Source: Streptomyces dysideae
GTDB taxonomy: Bacteria > Actinomycetota > Actinomycetes > Streptomycetales > Streptomycetaceae
Reading direction: 5' to 3'
DNA length: 64,000 bases
Assembly (NCBI RefSeq): GCF_001514305.1
Contig: NZ_KQ949076.1
Span: forward strand, 628,721-692,720
Position numbers and translations under genes: made by a program. Positions 8,935 to 17,489 of the stretch are shown here, in pieces. The stretch's first letter is position 1. Each line of letters starts with the position of its first letter. The notes under the pieces are model-generated. The model made no database searches. It had not been told where the DNA came from and was given only the letters and a program-made list of their open reading frames with translations.

Positions 8935-9455
8935 GCGGCGACGTTGTATCCGCGATTGATCAGTTCCTCACCGATCAGTCCTGCGAGGCAGTTGCCGCAT
9001 TCGTCTACGGCTCAGTCGCGAGGGGCCAAGCGGGGCCGACGAGCGATGTGGACACCTTCGTGCTGCTCGCAGAGCCGTTGCCTGCGGTTGCGGTGCAACG
9101 GCTCCGGTCGGGCTTCGCCGAGCTCCAGGAACGCCTCGGATATACCCCTGACGCCGCCTATCCGGTGGAGCTGTTCACCGTACAGCAGGCCCATGGGGCC
9201 CTTGCCGGGAATGAGGTCAGCCGAGCCATTCATCAGGCCTGCTCTCAAGGGAAGGTCAACTCCGACCTGGCCGAGGCAGATGCCGTGGAAGTCCTTCGGG
9301 CCCTGCTCGGTGCACGGCTGACCGTGCGCGCCTCCGCGCAACTCGATGAGTTGACCGTACGTGCCACCCAGGTTCTGACCCGGCACCTGCGCTCCGCTTC
9401 TACACCGCCCGAGCGGGAGGTCCTCCGCGCGCTCGGCATACGAGGGAACAACTGA
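8931..9455 (+). CDS. Nucleotidyltransferase of the polymerase-beta superfamily
   Basis: A 174-residue protein whose GSVARGQAGPTSDVDTFVLL gives the GS-x-ARG motif and the DxD metal pair of minimal nucleotidyltransferases. Aminoglycoside adenylyltransferases and MNT proteins share this core; no HEPN partner lies beside it. GTG 8931 overlaps the preceding stop (GTGA); an ATG at 8916 is an alternative. Within the cluster it could adenylylate or nucleotidylate an intermediate, or act in self-protection. The C-terminal half is helical without further motifs. Confidence 0.7.
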   Translation: MSGDVVSAIDQFLTDQSCEAVAAFVYGSVARGQAGPTSDVDTFVLLAEPLPAVAVQRLRSGFAELQERLGYTPDAAYPVELFTVQQAHGALAGNEVSRAIHQACSQGKVNSDLAEADAVEVLRALLGARLTVRASAQLDELTVRATQVLTRHLRSASTPPEREVLRALGIRGNN

Positions 9456-9478
9456 CCGCACAGAGGAAGGAAGATCCG

Positions 9479-10345
9479 TTGGCTACGGAAGATTTCGCAT
9501 GGAAGGCCTCGCCCGGACAAGTTCTCCCGGCGGACAACCACGTCCACACAGAGTGGTCGTGGGACGCTTCGACAGGGGTCATGGAGAAGGCCTGCGAGGA
9601 AGCGATACGGCTCGGGCTGCCGGCTATCTCTTTCACCGACCACGCGGACTTCACCGCTTGGGCGTTCCCTGGTGAGGCGCAGGATTCGTCCGTCGTCCGT
9701 GTCATCGACACCCACGCTCACACCGGCCTATTCGACCTGGACGGGTACTGGGAGTGCCTGGAACGCTGCCGCGACCGCTATCCGGATCTCAAGATCCTTT
9801 CCGGCATGGAACTCGGCGAGCCTCATCTGTTCGACAAGGAAATCAGCGCGCTCCTGAAGCGGCGGCACTTCGACCGGCTCCTCGGATCTCTGCACTCGCT
9901 GACCGTCGACGGGCAACTGCACTACGCGCCGTTCCTGTTCACGGCCGACAACGCCCAGGAGCTGATGCGCACCTACCTCATCGAGACCCTCAACATGGTC
10001 GAAAGCAACGACGTGTTCCAGGTCCTCGCCCACATCGACTACCCGATGCGCGCCTGGCCGAAGGGCGCGAAGCCGTTCAACGCGAACGACTACGAAGAGG
10101 AGTACCGGGCCGTCCTGCGTGCTCTCGCCCGCTCTGACAGGGCTCTCGAGATGAACACCCAGGGCCCCTGGCCTGCGGCCGAGGTTGTGCGCTGGTGGTA
10201 CGAGGAGGGCGGATCAGCGGTGTCCTTCGGCAGTGACTCCCACGAGCCGGAGACCGTCGGCCGGAACTTCGCCGCGACTGCGGCCATGGTCGAAGCTCAC
10301 GGCTTCAAACCGGGCAAGGACCCCATCGACTTCTGGCGCCGATGA
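9479..10345 (+). CDS. PHP-domain phosphoesterase (HisJ-like)
   Basis: A 288-residue metal-dependent phosphoesterase. All the PHP metal-ligand motifs are visible: DNHVHTEWSWD at about residues 18-28, SFTDHADF, GMELGEP, GSLHSL, AHIDYPMR and SFGSDSHEPETVG. The length matches HisJ histidinol-phosphatases, which remove phosphate from an amino-alcohol phosphate. Here it sits among tailoring genes, so a dephosphorylation step on a cluster intermediate is more likely than histidine synthesis. The start is TTG 9479 after a strong GAGGAAGGAAG; the stop overlaps an ATG of the next frame. Confidence 0.8.
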   Translation: MATEDFAWKASPGQVLPADNHVHTEWSWDASTGVMEKACEEAIRLGLPAISFTDHADFTAWAFPGEAQDSSVVRVIDTHAHTGLFDLDGYWECLERCRDRYPDLKILSGMELGEPHLFDKEISALLKRRHFDRLLGSLHSLTVDGQLHYAPFLFTADNAQELMRTYLIETLNMVESNDVFQVLAHIDYPMRAWPKGAKPFNANDYEEEYRAVLRALARSDRALEMNTQGPWPAAEVVRWWYEEGGSAVSFGSDSHEPETVGRNFAATAAMVEAHGFKPGKDPIDFWRR

Positions 10346-10377
10346 CCCACCCAGGACAGCAAACGAGGAGATTGCGC

Positions 10378-11130
10378 GTGCCATCGAAGCCAGCACTGGA
10401 TCGCCTGGTGCCATCGCCGGTGTTCATCCTCAGTTCGATACGTTCCGGGTCGACGCTCCTGCGGTGCATCCTGGACACTCACAGCAAGATCCGGGCGCCG
10501 CACGAGCTGCACTTGGCCGATCTTGAGGTCCAGCTCAGCAGCCCCTACATCGAATTGGCGATGCAAGCCTCGAACCTGGAGAAGGACGAGATCGAGCACC
10601 TGCTCTGGGACCGCATGCTCCACCGCGAACTGGTCTTCACAGGCAAGGACATCGTGGTGGACAAGACCCCCGGCAACCTACTGCTATGGCGCAGGCTCGC
10701 CGCGTGTTGGCCGCAGGCCAGGTACATCTTCCTGCTCCGGCATCCACTGCACATCCTGGAGTCGTCGCTGGCCGGCAGACCCGAGCAAGATCCCGCACAG
10801 ACACAGCAGTTGGTGACAACGTACCTCCGGGAACTCGACTCAGCCCGCCGTACCCTCAACGGCGCCACCGTGCGCTACGAGGACCTCACCCGCGATGCGG
10901 AGCAGGTGACCCGGGAGATCTGCGCCTACCTCGACGTGCCGTGGGAACCCGAGATGCTCAACTACGGGACCGTGGATCACGGCCCGTTCGTGCAGGGGAT
11001 TGGCGACTTCACCGAGAACATCAAGAGCGGCGTCGTCCAGCGCGGCCGGAGCCTGCCGACAGACGCGGATGTGCCGGACAGCCTGATGGAAGCCTGCCGC
11101 GCCTTCGGGTACGTGGAGGCCCATCGGTGA
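10378..11130 (+). CDS. PAPS-dependent sulfotransferase family protein
   Basis: A 250-residue protein. FILSSIRSGSTLLRCILDTH is the 5'-phosphosulfate-binding loop, with Arg and Ser-Gly-Ser in the usual positions, and YIFLLRHPLHILESSL is the 3'-phosphate-binding segment. VDKTPGNLL and RYEDLTRDAEQVTREICAYL are typical of bacterial small-molecule sulfotransferases. It would transfer sulfate from PAPS to a hydroxyl or amine of the product. GTG 10378 follows GAGGAG at 7 nt and is preferred; ATG 10342, coupled to the upstream stop as ATGA, would add 12 residues. The 3' end overlaps the next gene by GTGA. Confidence 0.8.
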   Translation: MPSKPALDRLVPSPVFILSSIRSGSTLLRCILDTHSKIRAPHELHLADLEVQLSSPYIELAMQASNLEKDEIEHLLWDRMLHRELVFTGKDIVVDKTPGNLLLWRRLAACWPQARYIFLLRHPLHILESSLAGRPEQDPAQTQQLVTTYLRELDSARRTLNGATVRYEDLTRDAEQVTREICAYLDVPWEPEMLNYGTVDHGPFVQGIGDFTENIKSGVVQRGRSLPTDADVPDSLMEACRAFGYVEAHR

Positions 11131-11753
11131 CAGCCCCGGCGACCGCGGGCCAGGTGCCGGACAACGGCACCTCCCCCCTTCAACGACAGGACGCGAGGCA
11201 AGAGCAGGCGCGTAGCGTCATGAACGCGCTGCAACCACTCCAGCGGTGGGAGCAGTTCGGTGTGCCGAAGCTGTGTGGGGCTATGTCGTACGGCCTGCTG
11301 GTTGCCCCGGACATCGACATTGAGATCTACGGTTCTCTACGTGTCGATACCGGGTTCTCCCTCGTGTCCGAGTGGGCCCAAGACCCGGCCGTCGACAGAG
11401 TCCTGTTCCTCAACGCGGTCAACGAGCCAGATGCCGGCCTTGGCTGGGAGGTGCGCTACCGGGTTCGCGACGTGCCCTGGACCGTGCAGATGTGGCTGCT
11501 ACCCACCGACTACGAGGGGCCACGATCGGCTGACCTCGTGGAATCCATGCGCGCCGCACTGAGCTCCCAGACCCGCAGTTCGATCTTGCGCATCAAGGAA
11601 TCCCTCGTGGCACGCAACACCGAGTACCGGTCGATCGATGTCTACCGCGCGGTCCTCGACGATGGCGTTAACGACGTTGAGGAGTACGACCGGTGGTGCC
11701 GGTCGTACTCCTCAACGGGATTGCTCAACTGGCGCCCACTACCTCGCCGGTAG
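11127..11753 (+). CDS. Unrecognised cluster protein
   Basis: A 208-residue soluble protein starting at a GTG that overlaps the sulfotransferase stop. The middle portion reads CGAMSYGLLVAPDIDIEIYG and YRVRDVPWTVQMWLLP; the DIDIE pair after SYG is reminiscent of the GS-x10-DxD arrangement of nucleotidyltransferases, but I do not claim this. The last 25 or so codons coincide with a perfect 19-bp hairpin, so the C-terminus may be an evolutionary run-on through a terminator. It is the last gene of the first rightward block and converges on argS. Confidence 0.5.
   Translation: MTAPATAGQVPDNGTSPLQRQDARQEQARSVMNALQPLQRWEQFGVPKLCGAMSYGLLVAPDIDIEIYGSLRVDTGFSLVSEWAQDPAVDRVLFLNAVNEPDAGLGWEVRYRVRDVPWTVQMWLLPTDYEGPRSADLVESMRAALSSQTRSSILRIKESLVARNTEYRSIDVYRAVLDDGVNDVEEYDRWCRSYSSTGLLNWRPLPRR
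11675..11717. terminator. Perfect 19-bp stem-loop, likely bidirectional terminator
   Basis: CGTTGAGGAGTACGACCGG and its exact reverse complement flank a TGGTG loop. It lies inside the last codons of the 11127 gene, 51 nt from the argS stop, at the meeting point of two convergent units. There is no U-run, which is common for streptomycete terminators. Confidence 0.6.
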
Positions 11754-11767
11754 CAGGCGCCCACGGG

Positions 11768-13495
11768 TCACATACGGTCAGGGGCGTCGATCCCGAGGAG
11801 GCCCAGGCCCAGCTCCAGTGTCCGAGCGGTGATGTCACACAGAGCCAGGCGGCTCTGCTTGACGTCACCCTCGGCGCGCAGAACAGGGCACTTCTCGTAG
11901 AAGCTCGTGAACGCCGACGCCAACCCGTAGAGGTAGTTGGCGAGCTTATGGAACTCCAGCGTCTCGGAGACCTCAGCGAGGAGGCTGCTGAACTCAAGCA
12001 GCTCCAGAGCGAGGGCGCGCTCGGCAGGCTCAGCGATGACCAGCTTCTCGATACCTTGCAGCGGCGTTTCCACACCAGCGCGGCGGAAGATGGAGCAGAT
12101 ACGGGCTCGCGCGTACTGCAGGTAGGGGGCGGTGTTGCCTTCGAACGACACCATCCGGTCGACGTCGAAGACGTAGTCCCGCGTACGGTCGGTGGAGAGA
12201 TCCGCGTACTTGACGGCGCCGATGCCGACCGCCTGGGCGACTGCGGCACGGGCTTCTTCATCAAGCTCGGGGTTCTTCTCGGCGACCACCGCGGATGCCC
12301 GGACCACGGCCTCTTCGAGGAGGTCCACCAGCTTCACTGACTTGCCGGCGCGGGTGCGCAGCATCTTGCCGTCGTCGCCGAGGATCGACCCGTGTCCGAC
12401 GTGCTCGGCGCGGGCAGGTGGGACGAGCCAGCGTGCGTCCCGAGCCACGTCGTAGATCATCGCCAGGTGCTGGTGCTGGGGCAGGCCCACGACGTACAGC
12501 AGGCGGGTGGCGTGGAGGTTCCGCAGGCGGTGCCGGATCGTGGCGAGGTCGGTGGCGCCGTAGCCGAAGCCGCCGTCGCCCTTCTTGACGATGATCGGCA
12601 GAGGGTCGCCGCTCCGGTTCTTGTAACCGTCGGGGAACACGCATTGTGCGCCGTCGCTCTCCCGCAGGAGGCCGAGCTCGTCCAGCTCATCCACTACGGA
12701 CTGGAGCTGGTCGTTGTAGTAGCTCTCACCGAAGAAGTCGTCTTCGGTGAGGCGGACGCCCAGCATGCCGTAGACGGTCATGAAGTACTTCTTCGACTCG
12801 TCCACGAGCGTCTTCCACAGACGCAGGGTCGTCTCGTCGCCGCTCTGCAGCAGGACGACCCGCTTGCGGGCCCGGTCCTTGAACGTCTCGTCGGCGTCGA
12901 ACTTGACGCGAGCGGCCCTGTAGAAGCCATTGAGGTCGCCGACCGACAGTTCGTGTGCGGCCTCGGACTCTCCGATGTCCAGAAGGTGCTCGACGAGCAT
13001 GCCGAAGGGGGTACCCCACTCGCCGATGTGATTCTGGCGAATGATGGTGTGCCCCTGCCACTCCAGGAGGCGCACGGCTGCGTCGCCGATGATCGTCGAA
13101 CGCAGATGTCCGACGTGCATCTCCTTGGCTGCGTTCGGGGCGGAGTAGTCGATCGCGATGGTCTCCGGGGCCTTGGCCTGCGGTACGCCGAGCCGCTCGT
13201 CACCGATGGTGTCAGCGAGGAGACGTGCGAGAACCTCGTCAGAGAAGGTGAGGTTGATGAAGCCGGGCCCCGAGATCTCGACCGAGGAGCAGAGATCGTC
13301 AAGCTGCGCGGCCTCCACGACCCGGCTGGCGATGTCGCGCGGGTTGCCACCGATCTTGCGAACCAGCGCCAGGGCGGCGTCCGACTGGAAGTGAGCGCGC
13401 TGGGATCGTCGGATGACCGGGTCGACGGGAGCGCCTGCCACCGTCTCGAATGCCGGGGCCAACCTCTGATGCAGCAATTCTTCCAGATTCGCCAT
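11768..13495 (-). CDS. argS: Arginyl-tRNA synthetase, cluster-associated copy
   Basis: A 575-residue complete class I synthetase that charges tRNA-Arg. The N-terminal additional domain is followed by IDYSAPNAAKEMHVGHLRST, carrying the HIGH-type signature HVGH at residues 127-130, and by RQNHIGEWGTPFGML, a strong ArgRS hallmark. GDDGKMLRTRAGKSVKL stands at the KMSKS-equivalent loop, and the C-terminal DALR anticodon-binding domain (APYLQYARARICSIFRRAG) is present, with no break. It is oriented against the surrounding biosynthetic genes with its own upstream region. A housekeeping argS normally lies elsewhere in a streptomycete genome, so this is probably a second copy: either a resistant variant or a source of Arg-tRNA for biosynthesis. 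Confidence 0.9.
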   Translation of the reverse strand: MANLEELLHQRLAPAFETVAGAPVDPVIRRSQRAHFQSDAALALVRKIGGNPRDIASRVVEAAQLDDLCSSVEISGPGFINLTFSDEVLARLLADTIGDERLGVPQAKAPETIAIDYSAPNAAKEMHVGHLRSTIIGDAAVRLLEWQGHTIIRQNHIGEWGTPFGMLVEHLLDIGESEAAHELSVGDLNGFYRAARVKFDADETFKDRARKRVVLLQSGDETTLRLWKTLVDESKKYFMTVYGMLGVRLTEDDFFGESYYNDQLQSVVDELDELGLLRESDGAQCVFPDGYKNRSGDPLPIIVKKGDGGFGYGATDLATIRHRLRNLHATRLLYVVGLPQHQHLAMIYDVARDARWLVPPARAEHVGHGSILGDDGKMLRTRAGKSVKLVDLLEEAVVRASAVVAEKNPELDEEARAAVAQAVGIGAVKYADLSTDRTRDYVFDVDRMVSFEGNTAPYLQYARARICSIFRRAGVETPLQGIEKLVIAEPAERALALELLEFSSLLAEVSETLEFHKLANYLYGLASAFTSFYEKCPVLRAEGDVKQSRLALCDITARTLELGLGLLGIDAPDRM

Positions 13496-13862
13496 TCGAA
13501 AAATCTAGCTGAGCCAAAAGATGGGTGTCCAATCACGAGATTGGCGCCACGGCGGGCCCAAGGACGGCACCCGGCGCAGGCTCGGCCGTCAGGAACCAAC
13601 ACCGCACCAACACGTAGCGTGATCACCTGACTACAAGATTTAAGAAACGGCTGAACCCCCACGCACGGGCTGACGGCCACGTGATACTCACCAACATGCC
13701 GGACCCTGTGCACGCCTCCCACGATGAGATCGGTTTGACCAGCGACCCCTTCAGCAGGATGGGGCGCCCGCGGTCTCCAATCAGAGGTACGGCGGCGGCC
13801 GGCGCAACGCGGTACCAAGCACCAGTCCCACTGCCGCAGCCACTGATCATGGGAGGACGCCG
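13496..13862. promoter_or_regulatory. Divergent promoter region between argS and the second cluster block
   Basis: On the minus strand TTGGAC (13527-13532) and TAGATT (13502-13507) are separated by 19 nt, with the -10 element only 6 nt from the argS ATG, so the transcript could be leaderless. On the plus strand a GGGAGGA site precedes the ATG at 13863. No gene is seen in this gap. Confidence 0.4.
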
Positions 13863-15533
13863 ATGAAGACCGTCGTGCTGCTCGTCAAGAACGGCATCGG
13901 GTTCGGTCACTTGAGGCGCGCCGTGCTCATCGCCGAGGCCATCAGGAACGAAGGCCGACTCCGCCCCGTGATCATCAGCCAGGCCAGCTCACTGAGCCTG
14001 TTCCGCGACACCCCCGTCGAGGTCATTAACTTTCCGCTGCTGCACAGGGTGTCGTCGGCCGTGGCAGAGGACAGCTACACCGCGATCCTCGACCGGCTCC
14101 TCGAACGACTTGATCCAGCAGTTGTCATCGAGGACACCTACCCGGACCCTCGCTACCTCTCCCTCAAGTCGCTCGCCCAGCGCCCTCGGCTACTGGTGAT
14201 GCGTCGCCTCGATGGGACGTCGTTCGACCAACTCCGCATGCAGGGTCGGTTTGCGGCCTACGACGAGATCCTCATCGCGCAGAGCCGCGAGGACTTCTTA
14301 CGTGAAGGGCACAGTGGCGACTCGATGGCTGCCGTGCAGTTCGGCACCAGCTTCTCCTTCATCGGGAACCTCAGCTATTCGCCTTCTCCTGCCGAGATCG
14401 CGCAGATGCGCGCCGCCTACGCCCCCAACGACGAGCCCCTGGTCGTCGTCAACGGCGGGGCTGGTGGGGATCAGATGCCTGACGGTTACGGCGACCGTCT
14501 CTTCGGTGCCTGCGCGCAAGTGGCAGCACGGATCCACGCGGACGGTCACCGAGCGCGGTTCGTGTTCGTCACCGGCCCGTACTATGCCGGCAAGCCGCTG
14601 CATGAGACAGGAAACGTCACGGTCCGCCGGTACGAGCCTCGGCTGGCGGGACTTCTCTCCGCGGCTCATGTCGCGATCATCAAGCCCGGTAACAATGCCT
14701 TGTCCGAGGCATTGCTGGGCCAGGCCCATCTCGTCCTCGTACCGGATGTCTCCTTCATGGAGGGTCTCGACGAGCACGCGGCTCGAATAGCTGAGCAGTA
14801 CGGCGGTGCCACGGCGACGACCGATCCGGAGGCCCTTGAGAAACTCGTCTGCGAAGCTCTCGCACGCCCTCTTCGTGAAGTGCGGCTCGAGCCGAACCAC
14901 AAGGGTCTTGCTGAAGCAGTCGATGTCATTCACCAACTGGCCCAGCGGCCCCTGCCTCACGTCCCACGACGCCGCCTCATGCTCGTCCTGAATCCCGGCT
15001 CTGGTCAGCAGGCCGACGCCTTGCGCCGTGCGGTTCCGGAACCGCTGAAGAGTGCGCTGATCCTCAACGAGACCGCCCCGGAGGGACCACCCTCCATCGC
15101 GGAGCTCGATGCACCGCGTGCTGGCGTGGAGGAAGTACAGGCGTTGTTGGTGAGCTCCGAGCCCCCCAGCACCACGCCACAGGCGATCGCGGACCGTGGC
15201 ATTCGCTTGCTCATAGCGCCGAATGCTGTGTCTCCGGCAGTAGAGCGGTGGATGCGACTGGCCCCGCCCCTACCGGCGCTGGCTGTTCTGCATGGCTCCA
15301 CCGTCACGGCCGCCGCCGGCCGGGCTGAGTTCTGTCTCCGAAGGCTTGCTCAGGCACTGGCTGCTGAGGAACCGTCGTGTGTGATCTTGGACCTGTCAAG
15401 GTTGAGTGACGGGAGAGCCATTGAGCAGTACCTGGCCAAGATCGGCGATTGGCTGCGTCTCCAGCCTGTTGAACTCATCGGTCCCGAAGCGGCCACCGCT
15501 CTCCTCGCCCGACGTCTATTGGAGTCATCGTGA
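13863..15533 (+). CDS. GT-B-fold glycosyltransferase-like protein (MurG/PseG type) with extra C-terminal domain
   Basis: A 556-residue protein. The start VVLLVKNGIGFGHLRRAVLIAEAI is the Gly-rich acceptor-side loop of MurG/PseG-type GT-B enzymes (GxGHLRRA). VVVNGGAGGDQMPDGYG and the SAAHVAIIKPGNNALSEALLG block form the UDP-sugar-binding half, with NNALSEAL at the usual nucleotide-recognition helix. The family part ends near residue 370. The remaining 185 or so residues (LMLVLNPGSGQQADAL onward) form a second alpha/beta domain I cannot name. The ATG follows GGGAGGA. It is the first gene of a three-gene run coupled by GTGA and ATGA overlaps. Confidence 0.7.
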   Translation: MKTVVLLVKNGIGFGHLRRAVLIAEAIRNEGRLRPVIISQASSLSLFRDTPVEVINFPLLHRVSSAVAEDSYTAILDRLLERLDPAVVIEDTYPDPRYLSLKSLAQRPRLLVMRRLDGTSFDQLRMQGRFAAYDEILIAQSREDFLREGHSGDSMAAVQFGTSFSFIGNLSYSPSPAEIAQMRAAYAPNDEPLVVVNGGAGGDQMPDGYGDRLFGACAQVAARIHADGHRARFVFVTGPYYAGKPLHETGNVTVRRYEPRLAGLLSAAHVAIIKPGNNALSEALLGQAHLVLVPDVSFMEGLDEHAARIAEQYGGATATTDPEALEKLVCEALARPLREVRLEPNHKGLAEAVDVIHQLAQRPLPHVPRRRLMLVLNPGSGQQADALRRAVPEPLKSALILNETAPEGPPSIAELDAPRAGVEEVQALLVSSEPPSTTPQAIADRGIRLLIAPNAVSPAVERWMRLAPPLPALAVLHGSTVTAAAGRAEFCLRRLAQALAAEEPSCVILDLSRLSDGRAIEQYLAKIGDWLRLQPVELIGPEAATALLARRLLESS

Positions 15534-15751
15534 CACCAGGGGTGGATCTTGCGAACGATGCTGTAGAGCCCGAACTCCGGAGCGTCTGCACGTTCGATGT
15601 TCGTCATGCCGACAGCGACGTGGAAGGTCTCGTTGATCAAATCATGGGTCTTCTCGACAGCGGCGTGACGCTGGTGGATCTCTCGCACCACGATCACCGA
15701 GGCACAGTCATCGAACTTCGAGCGCAGCCGAAGGGCGGTACCGCTCAATGA
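15530..15751 (+). CDS. Small cluster protein, 73 aa, unknown
   Basis: A short acidic protein whose GTG overlaps the stop of the glycosyltransferase-like gene and whose stop overlaps the dioxygenase ATG. It has no Ser attachment motif of a carrier protein and no Cys pair or membrane segment; visible features are GLVDQIMGLLDSGVTLVDLS and HHDHRGTVIEL. The tight coupling on both sides argues that it is real. Confidence 0.6.
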   Translation: MTPGVDLANDAVEPELRSVCTFDVRHADSDVEGLVDQIMGLLDSGVTLVDLSHHDHRGTVIELRAQPKGGTAQ

Positions 15752-16473
15752 CGCTCTCAGAGTCCACGACCAGCCTGGTCGCCGACGTACAAAAGCAAGG
15801 GTTCGCGATCTGGCCCGGGTTCCTTCAGGGCGAACGATGCGACGAGATACGTAGGCTCGCCAAGCACCTCGCGGGCGGCGAACACGCCAACCGCTACCCC
15901 AAGTCCACACGCGTGTGGGATCTGTACCGGCATGGGGAAGAGTTCGTTGATCTTCTCGCCGACCCAGAACTCACCGCGGTGTTGAACGAACTGCTTGGAA
16001 AAAACCACCTCCTATCCGACTACAGTCTTAACGTCGTTCAGCCCGGCCAGCCAGTCGACGGCTGGCACATCGACTACCCCTACAACGAGATGCCGGCCCC
16101 TGTGACTGGAGCCGTCCTGGGGTTGCAATGCGTGCTGGCTCTGGATTCCTTCCGCTCCTCAAACGGAGCTACTCAGCTGGTCCCCGAGTCGCACACAAGG
16201 ACGGACCGTCCCGACCCCGAAGCCGTCATCGAGCACGTTGTGTTCGACGGTGAGCCCGGAGCATTGTTGATCATGGCGGCAGCGACCTGGCACCGCTCAG
16301 GCTTCAACGCATCCACAGCGCCGCGGTCGGCTGTCCTGATGAGCTTTGTGGAGAGGTGGGTGCGGCCGATGTCCGATCCGCCGGAGCCGGGGCCGTGGGG
16401 ACGTACAGACGCCTTGCGGATGCTCCTGGGTATGCAGCGGCCACCGGAGACGATCAATGGCGTAGCGATCTAG
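15748..16473 (+). CDS. Phytanoyl-CoA dioxygenase (PhyH) family protein
   Basis: A 241-residue Fe(II)/2-oxoglutarate oxygenase. GWHIDYPYNE gives the His-x-Asp iron pair; the distal His lies in AATWHRSGFNAST and the 2-oxoglutarate-binding Arg in APRSAVLMSF. The N-terminal QKQGFAIWPGFLQGERCDEI is the normal opening of this family. It would hydroxylate or otherwise oxidise the cluster product. The ATG overlaps the preceding stop (ATGA). Its TAG shares four bases (CTAG, 16470-16473) with the stop of the convergent acetyltransferase, marking the right edge of the candidate cluster. Confidence 0.8.
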   Translation: MTLSESTTSLVADVQKQGFAIWPGFLQGERCDEIRRLAKHLAGGEHANRYPKSTRVWDLYRHGEEFVDLLADPELTAVLNELLGKNHLLSDYSLNVVQPGQPVDGWHIDYPYNEMPAPVTGAVLGLQCVLALDSFRSSNGATQLVPESHTRTDRPDPEAVIEHVVFDGEPGALLIMAAATWHRSGFNASTAPRSAVLMSFVERWVRPMSDPPEPGPWGRTDALRMLLGMQRPPETINGVAI

Positions 16474-17324
16474 AAGTCGTACACCGCGAAGTCGGTGACC
16501 GGTCGGTAGCCGATCCGCTGGTAGAGGCCGTTGCTGGTGGGGTTGGCCAGGTCCGCGAACAGCAGGACTTCCGCCGCGCCCGCGGCAAGCGCGGCCCGGC
16601 TCACCTCGACCATTACGGCGCCCGCGTAACCGCGGCCGCGCAGGTGGGCGGGCGTGTAGACGGGGGCCACCCGGATCTGGCCCGCCACCATAGGAGTTAC
16701 GCCCGCCATGGAGACGGGGGTGCCGTCCAAGGTCTCCCAGAACCTGACGCGTCTATTGGCGATGCGCGTGTCGGCCCAGGATCTGGCGTCCCTGGAGGCG
16801 ACTTCTCCGATGGCGGCGGCGAACTCGCGGTACCAGCACATGAGTTGCTCGCGGTCCTGCTCGCCTGCGACTCGACCCCGCCCCTCCGGTAGCGGCTCCA
16901 GTGGCATGAGCGTGCCGAGACGGTACAGGCGCTGCCGCTCATAGAGCGTCGGCGTCGCACCCGTGTGCCGCTGCCAAGCCTCGGCGAAGGCGGTGGCGGT
17001 GTCGTGGTCCGCGCTGACACCGGGGAGGCGACAGCCGAGGCCGGCCAGGTGGGCGGCGAGGGTGTCGGCCTCCTCGGGGGTGAGGGGGGTGAGGTTCAGA
17101 CGGCGGGGCGGGGTGCGGAAGAAGGTCGCGCGGACCTCACCCGTCCGCTCCAGCAGGCCGAAGATGGGGGCTTCCGCGCCGTATGCGTCCGCCCCGCGCG
17201 TACGCAGCGCCTCGGTCACCGTCAGCGGGACGGTGTGCAGGGCGGGGCGCGAGCGCAGGAAGTCTCCGGCTCGGGCGAGAAAGCTGTCGACGTCTTCGGT
17301 GAGGTGCCAGTCATCCGGGCGCAT
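16470..17324 (-). CDS. GNAT-family N-acetyltransferase
   Basis: A 284-residue protein. The C-terminal GNAT core contains APVYTPAHLRGRGYAGAVMVEV, with the R-G-x-G-Y pyrophosphate-binding loop for acetyl-CoA, then FADLANPTSNGLYQRIGYRPV, the usual final helix and strand. The N-terminal 120 residues form a separate domain of the kind found in two-domain actinobacterial GNATs. The acceptor is unknown. It is convergent with the dioxygenase and has stronger GC3 bias than the cluster, so it is probably a neighbour rather than a cluster member. Confidence 0.8.
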   Translation of the reverse strand: MRPDDWHLTEDVDSFLARAGDFLRSRPALHTVPLTVTEALRTRGADAYGAEAPIFGLLERTGEVRATFFRTPPRRLNLTPLTPEEADTLAAHLAGLGCRLPGVSADHDTATAFAEAWQRHTGATPTLYERQRLYRLGTLMPLEPLPEGRGRVAGEQDREQLMCWYREFAAAIGEVASRDARSWADTRIANRRVRFWETLDGTPVSMAGVTPMVAGQIRVAPVYTPAHLRGRGYAGAVMVEVSRAALAAGAAEVLLFADLANPTSNGLYQRIGYRPVTDFAVYDF

Positions 17325-17489
17325 GCCTCATGATCCCGCGCGTTCACTGACTGCGCCCGTGGTTTTCCGACGGGGCGAGGCTACGGGGCGCGGTCAGGCG
17401 CCGCCTCCCCCCAGTGAACTTTGCCGCCTACTCCGGCTCCGGGTCGGTCGCCAGACGGCCGTGCAGGTGCATACCCCGGAATGGGTCGC

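Noticed and set aside
12392..13630. 412-codon plus-strand frame antisense to argS
   Set aside because: It is the mirror of an unmistakable arginyl-tRNA synthetase; long antisense frames are normal at this GC content.
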